A stretch of DNA of 64,000 nucleotides from Flavobacterium xinjiangense (lineage in GTDB: Bacteria > Bacteroidota > Bacteroidia > Flavobacteriales > Flavobacteriaceae), in assembly GCF_900142885.1 (NCBI RefSeq), contig NZ_FRCL01000001.1:414311-478310 (forward strand), in the 5' to 3' direction. The number at the start of each line of letters is the position of its first letter. The stretch's first letter is position 1. A program made the position numbers and the translations under genes. Below the pieces are notes generated by a model that made no database searches, was not told where the DNA came from, and was given only the letters and a program-made list of their open reading frames with translations. This document shows, piece after piece, positions 1 to 9,360 of this stretch.

Positions 1-84
1 AACTTGTAATATAATCAGAGAATCTACGGTTAGACCATAGTCTTTATAAACAAATACAGATTCACACAAACCGTATCTACTCTA

Positions 85-1014
85 TTATTGCAAAAAATCA
101 ATATTCCTTTTAATTCCTTTAAATTTTGCTCTTTTTAAAGGTGAATCTTTAAAAACCACCCTAAAAGTTTCTTCTGTGATTTCTTTCCAATCTTTTTTGG
201 TCATAGAAAGAAGTTCAGGATTTGGGTTAAATAAAGGTTCGTTATTCGCTTTCGAAAATTTATTCCACGGACAAACGTCCTGACAAACATCACATCCAAA
301 AGCCCAATCGTCAAACTTTCCTTTCATCTCCTGAGGAATATTTTCTTTAAGTTCAATTGTAAAATAAGAGATGCACTTACTTCCATCAACGATATATGGA
401 GCAACTATTGCTTCAGTGGGACAGGCGTCTATGCATGCGGTACAAGTTCCGCAATGATCAGTAGTAGCATTATCATATTCCAAATTTAAGTCAACAATTA
501 GTTCCGCAATGAAGTAAAAAGAGCCTACTTTTTGCGTTAACAAATTACTGTTTTTACCTATCCATCCTAAACCACTTTTCGCAGCCCATGCTTTGTCTAG
601 CACTGGTGCAGAATCTACAAATGCACGCCCGGAAACATCGCCGATAGATGACTGGATTGCAAAAAGTAATTCTTTCAACTTTTCCTTGATGACAAAATGA
701 TAATCGTACCCGTAAGCATACTTTGAGATTTTGTAGGTTTCTGACGTAACGATTTGTGATTGCAACTGATCAGGATAATAATTCAGTAACAGAGAAATCA
801 CACTTTTTGCATCATCAACAAGTAAAGTCGGGTCTAACCTTTTATCGAAATGATTTTCCATATATGACATCTCACCATTTCGATTGTTCTTTAACCAATT
901 TTCTAACCGTGGAGCTTCCTCCTCTAAATACCCGGCTTTGGATATGCCGCAAGCTAAAAATCCAAGGCGTTTTGCTTCGGATTTAATAAACTCTGTATAT
1001 TTAGATTTTTGAAT
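85..1014 (-). CDS. queG: Epoxyqueuosine reductase QueG
   Basis: QueG reduces epoxyqueuosine to queuosine in the wobble position of GUN-anticodon tRNAs, in the cytoplasm, with cobalamin and two [4Fe-4S] clusters. The protein shows the two-cluster ferredoxin pattern [12 protein letters not shown] and later [11 protein letters not shown], and the conserved [13 protein letters not shown] segment. The first ATG is at 870 (MSYMENHF), but the same frame continues upstream for about 48 codons that encode the usual QueG N-terminus ([15 protein letters not shown], then [20 protein letters not shown]). No ATG, GTG or TTG occurs in this upstream stretch. I therefore place the start provisionally at the ATT at 1014, giving about 309 residues, the usual length. 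The conservative alternative is 85-870, which would remove a conserved part of the protein. Function is certain; the start is not. Confidence 0.88.
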   Translation of the reverse strand: MQKSKYTEFIKSEAKRLGFLACGISKAGYLEEEAPRLENWLKNNRNGEMSYMENHFDKRLDPTLLVDDAKSVISLLLNYYPDQLQSQIVTSETYKISKYAYGYDYHFVIKEKLKELLFAIQSSIGDVSGRAFVDSAPVLDKAWAAKSGLGWIGKNSNLLTQKVGSFYFIAELIVDLNLEYDNATTDHCGTCTACIDACPTEAIVAPYIVDGSKCISYFTIELKENIPQEMKGKFDDWAFGCDVCQDVCPWNKFSKANNEPLFNPNPELLSMTKKDWKEITEETFRVVFKDSPLKRAKFKGIKRNIDFLQ

Positions 1015-1151
1015 TATGACTAAAAAATTAAAATTTACAACTAAATACTAGCCTGAAACAATCGATATCCTATCATATTTTTTGACAAAATATATTTAGC
1101 GAGTACCAGGACGCGAGCGTAGCGAACTGACAAAGTAAATAGTTCCAAATA

Positions 1152-2174
1152 CTAAAATAAACCACCTTGAATATTAGTGTTTATTTTCCCTAAATGCTTG
1201 TAAGCTTTATCTGTGACTTCACGTCCCCTTGGTGTTCTCATAATGAAACCTTCTTGGATTAAGAAAGGTTCATATACTTCCTCGATGGTTTCACTACTTT
1301 CAGATACCGCTGTGGCCAAAGTTGATAAACCAACAGGACCACCTTTAAATTTATCAATGATTGTTGACAGTATTTTATTGTCCATTTCATCTAAACCATG
1401 AGCGTCAACATTAAGCGCTTTTAAGGCATAACGAGCAATTTCAATATCAATGGTACCATTCCCTTTGATTTGAGCAAAATCCCGTACTCTACGCAGCAAA
1501 GCATTGGCGATACGGGGAGTTCCCCTACTCCTACCCGCAATTTCGATAGCAGCCTCCATCGATATTGGCATTTTAAATATACTAGCGCTTCTTTCCACAA
1601 TGGTAGTCAATAATTCGGTTGTATAATATTGAAGACGAGAAGCGATTCCAAAACGAGCTCTCATTGGAGCTGTTAACAAACCGGATCGCGTTGTTGCACC
1701 AATTAAAGTAAAGGGATTTAAATTAATTTGAACTGTTCTTGCATTAGGCCCAGATTCAATCATTATGTCAATTTTGAAATCTTCCATTGCCGAATATAAA
1801 TATTCTTCAACAATAGGGCTTAAACGATGGATTTCATCAATAAACAATACATCTCTCTCTTCAAGATTGGTGAGTAAACCAGCTAAGTCACCAGGTTTAT
1901 CTAAAACAGGTCCTGAAGTAATTTTAATTCCAACATTTAATTCATTGGCAAGAATATTAGCCAACGTAGTTTTTCCCAAACCAGGAGGGCCATGAAAAAG
2001 CGTATGATCCAACGCTTCATTCCTTTGATTTGCAGCCTGCACAAAAACTTTCAAGTTTTCTAATATCTGGTCTTGACCGGCAAAATCATCAAAAGAAAGA
2101 GGTCTTAATCTTTTTTCAAGATCAAGCTCTTCAGAATTGTAACCATTCGTAGTTGGGTCTAAATTTTCATTCAT
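1152..2174 (-). CDS. ruvB: Holliday junction branch-migration helicase RuvB
   Basis: RuvB is the AAA+ motor that, with RuvA, drives branch migration of Holliday junctions during recombinational repair. The 340-residue protein has normal length. Visible features are the N-terminal [11 protein letters not shown] segment, Walker [10 protein letters not shown] (about residues 64-72), Walker [10 protein letters not shown], the sensor region [18 protein letters not shown] and the C-terminal winged helix ending in [16 protein letters not shown]. It is transcribed away from the cox operon and ends about 130 bp before queG. A -7-like element lies only 4 bp upstream of the ATG, so the message may be nearly leaderless. 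Confidence 0.97.
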   Translation of the reverse strand: MNENLDPTTNGYNSEELDLEKRLRPLSFDDFAGQDQILENLKVFVQAANQRNEALDHTLFHGPPGLGKTTLANILANELNVGIKITSGPVLDKPGDLAGLLTNLEERDVLFIDEIHRLSPIVEEYLYSAMEDFKIDIMIESGPNARTVQINLNPFTLIGATTRSGLLTAPMRARFGIASRLQYYTTELLTTIVERSASIFKMPISMEAAIEIAGRSRGTPRIANALLRRVRDFAQIKGNGTIDIEIARYALKALNVDAHGLDEMDNKILSTIIDKFKGGPVGLSTLATAVSESSETIEEVYEPFLIQEGFIMRTPRGREVTDKAYKHLGKINTNIQGGLF

Positions 2175-2178
2175 CTAA

Positions 2179-2186
2179 CAAAGATA
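2179..2186 (-). promoter_or_regulatory. -7 element TATCTTTG before ruvB
   Basis: A perfect match to the Bacteroidota TAnnTTTG -7 consensus ends 4 bp before the ruvB ATG. I see no well-spaced TTG -33 element. If used, the transcript would start at or next to the start codon. Confidence 0.4.
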
Positions 2187-2292
2187 GCAAAGCAATATTG
2201 AATTCTAAATTATAAATTCTAAATGCTATAAAATTTCAAAAAAGTGATTTGAAAACAATATAAACCACAAATAAAAAATAGAAAAAGAGCAC

Positions 2293-2322
2293 AAAAAAAA
2301 GCCTCTACTTTCGCAGAGACTT
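2293..2322 (-). terminator. Terminator of the act-cox operon
   Basis: Ten-base arms at 2299-2308 and 2313-2322 pair with two G-T wobbles around a GAAA tetraloop (read on the minus strand), followed by eight T residues. It lies just after the coxA stop codon. Confidence 0.9.
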
Positions 2323-2335
2323 GATCATAAAATTT

Positions 2336-4126
2336 TTAGTGATGTAAAACTTCTTCACCTTCTTTCATTGGTACATTTTGAGGAACAAAATCCACATCAT
2401 GTGCAGGATTACTGTAGTCATAAGGCCAACGGTGCACTTCAGGAATTGCTCCAGGCCAGTTACCGTGAATGTGTTCTACTGGTGCAGTCCATTCAAGAGT
2501 ATTAGATTTCCAAGGATTCTGTACCGACTTTTTACCGTAGAAAATGCTGCTGAAAAAGTTGTACAAGAACACCAATTGAAAAATACCACCAATTAAAGCG
2601 AATGTAGTTATAAGTACATTTACATTTTGTAAATCGTCAAATAATGGAAAGTTAGTATTTGTGTAATAACGTCTTGGTAATCCGGCTAAACCGATGAAGT
2701 GCATTGGGAAAAATACGCCATAAGCACAAATTGCTGAAACCCAAAAGTGAACATATCCTAAGTTTTTATTAAGCATCCTTCCGTATAATCTAGGGAACCA
2801 GTGGTAAACCCCAGCAAACATACCGTAAAGAGCAGAAATACCCATCACTAAGTGAAAGTGAGCTACAACAAAATAAGTATCATGCACGTTGATGTCTAAG
2901 GTACTGTCTCCAAGAATAATTCCTGTCAATCCACCGGTAATAAAAGTAGAAACCATACCAATTGAAAATAACATTGCAGGATTCAACTGCAAGTTACCTT
3001 TCCATAGCGTTGTAATCCAGTTAAACGCTTTTACGGCAGAAGGAATTGCAATCAATAAAGTAGTAAAAGTAAATACAGAACCTAAAAATGGATTCATTCC
3101 TGAAATAAACATATGGTGTCCCCAAACAATTGTCGATAGAAATGCAATAGCCAAAACTGACATAATCATCGCTCTGTAACCAAAAATTGGTTTACGTGAA
3201 TTTGTCGCCATAACTTCAGAGACAATACCCATCGCAGGTAAAATTACGATATAAACTTCAGGGTGACCTAAGAACCAGAATAAGTGTTCAAACAAAACCG
3301 GTGAACCACCTTGATAATGCAATACTTCCCCAGCAATATAAATATCAGACAAGAAGAAAGAAGTACCAAAACTTCTATCAAAAATCAATAATAAAGCAGC
3401 TGAAAGTAATACTGGAAACGAAATAACTCCAATAATAGCCGTTACAAAGAACGTCCAAATGGTTAATGGCAATCTAGTCATTGTCATCCCTTTTGTTCTG
3501 AGATTAATAACCGTAACGATATAATTTAATGACCCCATTAAAGAAGACGCAATAAATATCGCCATAGAAACCAACCAAAGTGTCATTCCCATACCAGAAC
3601 CTGGAATAGCTTGCGGTAATGCACTTAAAGGCGGATAAATTGTCCATCCAGCTGATGCAGGACCAGCTTCAACGAATAAAGAACAAATCATAATTACAGC
3701 CGACACAAAGAACAACCAATAAGATATCATATTCATGAATCCAGAAGCCATATCTCTTGCACCAATTTGAAGCGGAATTAATAAATTACTAAAGGTTCCA
3801 CTTAAACCTGCGGTCAACACAAAGAAGACCATAATAGTTCCGTGAATGGTTACCAACGCTAAATAAATATCATTTGCCATTACTCCATCTGGAGCAAATT
3901 TATCACCTAATAATACATTAAATATTTTAAAAGACTCTTCAGGCCAAGCTAGTTGCATTCTGAAAAGCATTGACATACTCACACCAATAACACCCATTAT
4001 AATACCGGTAATAAGATATTGTTTGGAAATCATTTTATGATCTATACTAAAAATATATTTAGTAATAAAAGTCTCTTTATGATGGTGTTCGTGTTCTAGA
4101 TCGTGATCGTGAGCTTCTGCTGACAT
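2336..4126 (-). CDS. coxA: Cytochrome c oxidase subunit I (CoxA/CtaD)
   Basis: This is the catalytic subunit of an aa3/caa3-type terminal oxidase. It holds heme a and the heme a3-CuB centre, reduces O2 to water and pumps protons across the inner membrane. The 596-residue protein is a multi-pass membrane protein. Signature segments include IHGTIMVFFVLT, the HPEVYI motif (FLGHPEVYIVILP) with the cross-linked His-Tyr pair, WGHHMF with the CuB histidines, and HDTYFVVAHFHLVMG with heme ligands. The N-terminus is His-rich and cytoplasmic. It is the last gene of the act-cox operon, 28 bp after coxB. No subunit III gene is present here, as is usual for this operon type. Confidence 0.97.
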   Translation of the reverse strand: MSAEAHDHDLEHEHHHKETFITKYIFSIDHKMISKQYLITGIIMGVIGVSMSMLFRMQLAWPEESFKIFNVLLGDKFAPDGVMANDIYLALVTIHGTIMVFFVLTAGLSGTFSNLLIPLQIGARDMASGFMNMISYWLFFVSAVIMICSLFVEAGPASAGWTIYPPLSALPQAIPGSGMGMTLWLVSMAIFIASSLMGSLNYIVTVINLRTKGMTMTRLPLTIWTFFVTAIIGVISFPVLLSAALLLIFDRSFGTSFFLSDIYIAGEVLHYQGGSPVLFEHLFWFLGHPEVYIVILPAMGIVSEVMATNSRKPIFGYRAMIMSVLAIAFLSTIVWGHHMFISGMNPFLGSVFTFTTLLIAIPSAVKAFNWITTLWKGNLQLNPAMLFSIGMVSTFITGGLTGIILGDSTLDINVHDTYFVVAHFHLVMGISALYGMFAGVYHWFPRLYGRMLNKNLGYVHFWVSAICAYGVFFPMHFIGLAGLPRRYYTNTNFPLFDDLQNVNVLITTFALIGGIFQLVFLYNFFSSIFYGKKSVQNPWKSNTLEWTAPVEHIHGNWPGAIPEVHRWPYDYSNPAHDVDFVPQNVPMKEGEEVLHH

Positions 4127-4154
4127 ATACGTTTACTTTAAATTTTCTTAATAA

Positions 4155-5315
4155 TTATTTCATTGCTATTTTAACGACAGCTGCTGCAGTATCCTTACCT
4201 TTAGTGGAATCGACGCCTTTAGCGCCATCAACTGGGGCAGCAGGAGTTTTGGCTGTTTTTACTTCTTGCACTATTGTAGGCTTATCTTGTAACCACTTTT
4301 TATAATCTTCAGGAGTGTCAACAATTACTTTCATTTGCATGTTGTAATGAGAAGCACCGCATATTTTATTACAAAGCAATAAATAATCAAAACTATAAGG
4401 ATCTAACGCTGTTTGTCCTTTTGCAACAAGTTCAATACTTTTCTTAGTTCTAATAGCATTTATATTTGCTACTTTCTCTACCATATAAGGCAATTCTCTA
4501 TACTCATCAGTAGTATAAATAGGTGTAAAAGCAAATTCCGTTACCATACCAGGAACACAGTTCATCTGCGCTCTAAAATAAGGCATATAAGCAGAGTGTA
4601 ACACATCTTGAGAACGCATTTTGAAATGAATTTTTTTACCTTTAGGTATATGCAATTCACTAATAACAATATCATCTTGTGCGTATGGATCCGATAAGTC
4701 AACACCAAGTGTATTTACACCTTCAATTAACCTAACATTAGCTTTACCTAAAACCTTATCAGGACCAGCATATCTGGCAGTCCATTTAAATTGCTGTGCA
4801 TACAATTCGATAACAACCGTATCTTCTTCATCATCAATGAACATAATATTAGTCCAAGCATAAAGACCATAAAGAATTAAACCTGCAAGTACAACCGCTG
4901 GAATAACACTCCAAAGCGCCTCTAATCTATTATTGTCCGCAAAATACAATGCTTTTTGCTCTTTTTTACCTTTGTATTTAAAAGCAAAATAATGCAATAA
5001 CGCTTGAGTTATAGCCTGAACAACGAATAAAAGTACCCACGATATATTCATTAAACTATCTACTAAAGAACCATGTTCCGAAGCAGGTGTATGAAGAACT
5101 AATGGACCCCACTTAAACAAACCATATATCGTGAATATATATAAGAATGCAAGGAAACCAAACATTAAATAACCCTGAACATTATTATCATTATCAGAAG
5201 CTACCTGAGAACTGTCCGAATTTGCCCCTACTTGAGTAAGATCAAATATTTTCGTCAATTGCCATAAAGCAACGGCTAATAAAACTAAAACTATAATTAC
5301 CAACAAACTTGTCAT
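4155..5315 (-). CDS. coxB: Cytochrome c oxidase subunit II (CoxB)
   Basis: Subunit II carries the binuclear CuA centre that accepts electrons from cytochrome c or directly from alternative complex III. In the 386-residue protein I see an unusually hydrophobic N-terminal half with about four membrane segments (about residues 3-25, 47-70, 85-110 and 135-160), then the cupredoxin domain. The CuA motif is CNKICGASHYNMQM, with the Cys-x3-Cys, His and Met ligands. The C-terminus is an Ala/Lys/Thr-rich low-complexity tail of about 40 residues without recognisable function. It sits 20 bp after actF and 28 bp before coxA. There is no fused heme-c domain, which fits electron delivery by the ActA/ActE cytochromes of the same operon. 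Confidence 0.95.
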   Translation of the reverse strand: MTSLLVIIVLVLLAVALWQLTKIFDLTQVGANSDSSQVASDNDNNVQGYLMFGFLAFLYIFTIYGLFKWGPLVLHTPASEHGSLVDSLMNISWVLLFVVQAITQALLHYFAFKYKGKKEQKALYFADNNRLEALWSVIPAVVLAGLILYGLYAWTNIMFIDDEEDTVVIELYAQQFKWTARYAGPDKVLGKANVRLIEGVNTLGVDLSDPYAQDDIVISELHIPKGKKIHFKMRSQDVLHSAYMPYFRAQMNCVPGMVTEFAFTPIYTTDEYRELPYMVEKVANINAIRTKKSIELVAKGQTALDPYSFDYLLLCNKICGASHYNMQMKVIVDTPEDYKKWLQDKPTIVQEVKTAKTPAAPVDGAKGVDSTKGKDTAAAVVKIAMK

Positions 5316-5335
5316 CTGTTTACTTATTTTAAATA

Positions 5336-6817
5336 TTAATAATGAAAATGTTTACTCTCTTCTATAAATGGGTTTCTTTTTGGTAACAAAGGTGCTTTAG
5401 TTAATGCCGAGAAAACAACATAAATAAACAATCCAAGGAAGAAAAGAACGGATGCAATTTCTGAGATACCAATGAACCATCTGTCTCCAACTGTTCCTGG
5501 CATAACCATATTAAAGAAATCTATATAATGTCCCAACAAAATTACTGTACCAGCCATTACTAAAATCCATGTTATTCTTTTGAAATCAGTATTAATTAAT
5601 ATCAAAATTGGAAATAGGAAATTCATAACTACTGCACCAAAAAATGGCAGATTATATAATTGAATTCTAGTTACAAAATAAGTAATCTCCTCAGGAATAT
5701 TAGCATACCATATCAACATGAATTGCGAAAACCATAAGTAAGTCCAGAATACGCTGATTCCAAACATAAATTTAGCTAAATCATGAATATGACTTGTATT
5801 AACATATTCCAAATACCCTCTAGACTTCAAGTATAAAGATACCATTGTAATCATCGTAATTCCACTTACAAAGAAACTGGCGAAAACATACCATCCAAAT
5901 AAAGTACTAGACCAGTGTGGGTCTATTGACATAATCCAGTCCCACGACATAATAGATTCAGTAACAATAAAGAAAACTAAAAATCCAGCAGACATTTTAA
6001 AATTCTTTTTATAGTTAAGGTCATCAGACGCTTGATCTTGCGCCAAACAATTTTTCGCTGAATAGTAACGGTATAAGTTCCACCCAATTAAGAAAATTGC
6101 TGCTCTAATTATCCAAAAAGGAAAATTTAAATAACCTGATTTGTTAGCGATGATTTTATCATGCGCAACAACTTCCGGATCTAACCATATAAATAAACTA
6201 TTAGAGTGGAAAATATTTAATCCACAAACAACAAGTATTATGAAAAAGATAACAGATCCTACCGGTAAATATGCTGTTATTCCTTGCATAACCCTAAACA
6301 GAACAGGAGACCAACCAGCTTGCGCCACTTGTTGAATGGCATAAAAAGCCAAAACTCCCATTGAAAGCAACATAAAGAAAATACAAGCTACATATAAAGA
6401 AGCCCACGGTTTATTTTGCAATTGGTGCAAAACATGTTCAGCGTGCTCTTTATGTTCAGCAGCTTCTGAAACTTCATTACTTTCCTTACTAGTAACTTTT
6501 TCAACGTGAACTGGTTCAGCAACTGTACTTTCAGTAACTTTTGTGGTATCATCCGCAGCAACAGCTTCAGGAGATGCTTCCTTCTTTTTCTCTACGGTAG
6601 CTTCACTATGGCTAGCTGCAACTTCATGTGAGGTTTCAGCAGAAGTGTTTGCTTCATGCTTAGCTTCACCGTGAGCACCATGACTTTCAGCAGCAAGAAT
6701 TTTTTCAACTTCTTGAATATCTTTTGGTGCAGTTAAAAAACCATATCCAATTCCTAATAGACCAACAGCCATTAAGACAAAAGAAAATGTTTTTAATTTA
6801 CTTGAAAATGTATACAT
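5336..6817 (-). CDS. actF: Alternative complex III subunit ActF (quinol oxidation membrane subunit)
   Basis: ActF is an integral-membrane subunit of alternative complex III, related to ActC/NrfD, and takes part in quinol:cytochrome c oxidoreduction. I choose the ATG at 6817 (MYTFSSKLKTF) over the TTG at 6844, because it begins directly with the usual N-terminus. After the first membrane helix (VLMAVGLLGIGYGFL) comes an insertion of roughly 90-100 residues rich in Ala, Glu, His, Ser and Thr, before the second helix begins near WASLYVACIFF. The remaining part holds about nine more helices. It lies between actE and coxB with short gaps, so it is translated from the same message. The acidic/His-rich insertion looks like a flexible periplasmic linker and is the odd feature of this copy. 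Confidence 0.9.
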   Translation of the reverse strand: MYTFSSKLKTFSFVLMAVGLLGIGYGFLTAPKDIQEVEKILAAESHGAHGEAKHEANTSAETSHEVAASHSEATVEKKKEASPEAVAADDTTKVTESTVAEPVHVEKVTSKESNEVSEAAEHKEHAEHVLHQLQNKPWASLYVACIFFMLLSMGVLAFYAIQQVAQAGWSPVLFRVMQGITAYLPVGSVIFFIILVVCGLNIFHSNSLFIWLDPEVVAHDKIIANKSGYLNFPFWIIRAAIFLIGWNLYRYYSAKNCLAQDQASDDLNYKKNFKMSAGFLVFFIVTESIMSWDWIMSIDPHWSSTLFGWYVFASFFVSGITMITMVSLYLKSRGYLEYVNTSHIHDLAKFMFGISVFWTYLWFSQFMLIWYANIPEEITYFVTRIQLYNLPFFGAVVMNFLFPILILINTDFKRITWILVMAGTVILLGHYIDFFNMVMPGTVGDRWFIGISEIASVLFFLGLFIYVVFSALTKAPLLPKRNPFIEESKHFHY

Positions 6818-6844
6818 ATCTATTACGATCAGTTTGTTCAACAA

Positions 6845-7393
6845 TTATAATTTAGCTTTCAGATTAATAACATAAGATGCTACTAACCAACGTTCATGAG
6901 AATTCAATTGGTTCGCATAAGACCCCATTGAATTTAAACCGTAAGTTTGAACATGAAAAACACTTCCTTCCGTTATCACTCTATCTTTATAGCTAGGAAC
7001 TCCAAGATATTTACCTTGTGTTACCAATTTTCCTTTACCATTACCTTCGGTACCATGACAAATAGCACAATAAATATCAAATAACTCCTTTGACTTTTCA
7101 ACATCTTTTTCAGATATAGTATCGAGAGGAGACTTTAAATTTAATTTAGCTAAATCATACCCTGCAGTAGAATTTTCATATTCATAAGGCTCAAAACCTC
7201 TATTTATCGTTCCTGCCGGAGGAAGTTGTCCTTCCTTGCCGTTCTTAAATGCACTGGATTCCTCATAAGTTTCATAACTTACCGGCTCATACATATTAGG
7301 CATGTATTGGTAATTAGGTTTCGAATTATTGTGGCAAGACGAAACTAAAATAGTAATACAAATTAAAAATGTTATTTTATATAGACTTTTCAT
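6845..7393 (-). CDS. actE: Alternative complex III monoheme cytochrome c subunit ActE
   Basis: ActE is a membrane-anchored cytochrome c of alternative complex III that can pass electrons onward to the oxidase. The 182-residue protein starts with a lipoprotein signal peptide (lipobox VSSC, cysteine near residue 20) and contains one heme-binding motif CAICHG (about residues 113-118), followed by EGNGKGK and a distal methionine near SMGSYANQL. It starts 8 bp after the actD stop and is followed at once by actF. Confidence 0.93.
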   Translation of the reverse strand: MKSLYKITFLICITILVSSCHNNSKPNYQYMPNMYEPVSYETYEESSAFKNGKEGQLPPAGTINRGFEPYEYENSTAGYDLAKLNLKSPLDTISEKDVEKSKELFDIYCAICHGTEGNGKGKLVTQGKYLGVPSYKDRVITEGSVFHVQTYGLNSMGSYANQLNSHERWLVASYVINLKAKL

Positions 7394-7401
7394 ATCGACA
7401 A

Positions 7402-7926
7402 TTAATTCTTTACAATTACTTTAACTTCTACCGCCCCTGTACTTTCAAAAAAGGAAATCAATTCATCCTCATTATCATTTACAGCAACTTCCATCAAAAA
7501 ATGGTCATCCGTAGTTCTAACATCTGGATTCTCCGAAACTTTAAAAGGCCATAATTTACTTCTCATATAAAAAGTAATAACCATTAAGTGAGCCGCAAAA
7601 AATACCGTTTCTTCAAACATAATTGGCACGAACGCCGGCATGTTATCAATATAACTAAAACTTGGTTTACCACCAATATCTTGAGGCCAATCCTGAATCA
7701 TTATGTAGTTCATCATCCAAGTTCCAAATGATAACCCAATCAAGCCATAGATAAAAGCGCAAATTGCTAATCTAGTAGGAGCAAGTCCCATGGCTTTATC
7801 CAAACCGTGAACGGGAAATGGAGAAAAAACTTCTTCAATATGATGATGAGCTGCTCTGGTTTTTTTAACCGCATCCATCAAAATATCATCGTCATTATAA
7901 ATGGCGTATATTACTTTATTACTCAT
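7402..7926 (-). CDS. actD: Alternative complex III subunit ActD (DUF3341)
   Basis: ActD is a small two-helix membrane subunit of alternative complex III of the DUF3341 family. In 174 residues it has a soluble N-terminal part (YAIYNDDDILMDAV, then HHHIEEVFSPFPVHGLDKAMGL, the family hallmark), two hydrophobic helices (about residues 55-80 and 100-122) and an acidic soluble C-terminus. Its start codon overlaps the end of actC by 8 bp, which indicates translational coupling. No cofactor-binding residues are visible; the subunit is thought to be structural. Confidence 0.93.
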   Translation of the reverse strand: MSNKVIYAIYNDDDILMDAVKKTRAAHHHIEEVFSPFPVHGLDKAMGLAPTRLAICAFIYGLIGLSFGTWMMNYIMIQDWPQDIGGKPSFSYIDNMPAFVPIMFEETVFFAAHLMVITFYMRSKLWPFKVSENPDVRTTDDHFLMEVAVNDNEDELISFFESTGAVEVKVIVKN

Positions 7927-9322
7927 GATGTAAATCTTTATTAGCTTCTCTTTCTCTTTTGTAATTATCTCCAGTTCCTTTTAATATTGTTTTTACTTCC
8001 GCTTGAGCTATTACAGGGAATGTTCTAGAGTACAACAAAAACAAAACAAAGAAGAAACCTATTGTACCAATGAATATTCCAATATCTACAAACGTAGGTG
8101 AGAACATTGTCCAAGAAGATGGTAAATAATCTCTATGTAACGAAGTTACGATAATTACAAATCTTTCGAACCACATTCCAATATTTACTACAATTGAAAT
8201 AATAAAAGAAAACATAATACTTGTTCTTAATTTTTTGAACCACATAAATTGTGGAGAGAAAACATTACAAGTCATCATTGACCAATATGCCCACCAATAA
8301 GGTCCGGTCGCTCTGTTTAAGAACGCATATTGCTCATATTCTACTCCTGAATACCAAGCGATGAAAAGCTCAGTAATATAGGCAACCCCAACAATAGAAC
8401 CAGTAATCATGATTACAATGTTCATTAACTCTATATGTTGAATCGTAATGTACGCTTCTAGATTAGAAACTTTTCTCATAATGATAAGCAAGGTGTTTAC
8501 CATCGCAAATCCAGAGAATACAGCTCCAGCAACAAAGTAAGGAGGGAAAATAGTAGTATGCCATCCTGGTATTACTGAAGTAGCAAAGTCCATCGATACA
8601 ATAGTATGCACAGAAAGTACAAGTGGAGTTGCTAAACCTGCAAGAACCAAAGAAACTTCTTCAAAACGTTGCCAGTCTTTTGCTCTACCGCTCCAACCAA
8701 AACTCAATATAGAATAAACTCTTTTGTTAAAAGGCGTAATCGCTCTATCTCTCAACATCGCAAAATCAGGCAACAAACCAGTCCACCAGAAAACTAATGA
8801 AACAGAAAGATAAGTAGAGATTGCAAAAACGTCCCAAAGTAAAGGGGAGTTAAAATTCACCCATAAAGATCCAAATTGATTCGGAATTGGTAAAACCCAA
8901 TACGCTAACCATGGACGTCCCATGTGGATAATTGGAAATAAACCTGCTTGTATTACAGAAAATATGGTCATTGCCTCCGCAGAACGGTTAATTGCCATTC
9001 TCCATCTTTGACGGAAAAGCAATAATACGGCTGAAATTAATGTTCCTGCGTGACCGATACCTACCCACCAAACGAAGTTAGTGATATCCCAAGCCCAACC
9101 TACAGTTTTATTTAATCCCCATGTTCCAATACCCGTAGATACAGTGTAAATGATACAACCTAATCCCCAAAGGAAGGCTATTAATGCAATTGAAAATACA
9201 ATCCACCAATGTTTATTTGCTTTACCTTCAACAGGCGCAGCTACATCTACAGTTACATCGTGATAAGACTTATCACCTATAACTAAGGGTTTTCTAATGG
9301 TTGCTTCGTAGTGAGACGACAT
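7919..9322 (-). CDS. actC: Alternative complex III subunit ActC (NrfD-like quinol-binding membrane protein)
   Basis: ActC is the NrfD/PsrC-type membrane subunit that binds quinol and hands electrons to the iron-sulfur subunit ActB. The 467-residue protein is almost entirely hydrophobic, with about ten membrane segments. Recognisable segments are WWVGIGHAGTLISAVLLLFRQ near residue 90 and FPIIHMGRPWLAYW near residue 130, both containing conserved polar residues of the quinol site. It lies 38 bp after actB and overlaps actD. Confidence 0.95.
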   Translation of the reverse strand: MSSHYEATIRKPLVIGDKSYHDVTVDVAAPVEGKANKHWWIVFSIALIAFLWGLGCIIYTVSTGIGTWGLNKTVGWAWDITNFVWWVGIGHAGTLISAVLLLFRQRWRMAINRSAEAMTIFSVIQAGLFPIIHMGRPWLAYWVLPIPNQFGSLWVNFNSPLLWDVFAISTYLSVSLVFWWTGLLPDFAMLRDRAITPFNKRVYSILSFGWSGRAKDWQRFEEVSLVLAGLATPLVLSVHTIVSMDFATSVIPGWHTTIFPPYFVAGAVFSGFAMVNTLLIIMRKVSNLEAYITIQHIELMNIVIMITGSIVGVAYITELFIAWYSGVEYEQYAFLNRATGPYWWAYWSMMTCNVFSPQFMWFKKLRTSIMFSFIISIVVNIGMWFERFVIIVTSLHRDYLPSSWTMFSPTFVDIGIFIGTIGFFFVLFLLYSRTFPVIAQAEVKTILKGTGDNYKREREANKDLHHE

Positions 9323-9360
9323 AATCCTTTATATTGATTCTTAATTAATTATTTTTTGTA

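Noticed and set aside
1021..1151. GCGAGCGTAGCGAAC motif near 1111-1127 considered as a fourth copy of the structured repeat
   Set aside because: It lacks the GTGAGGGATAG and GATAGCCCGA blocks and any clear stem.
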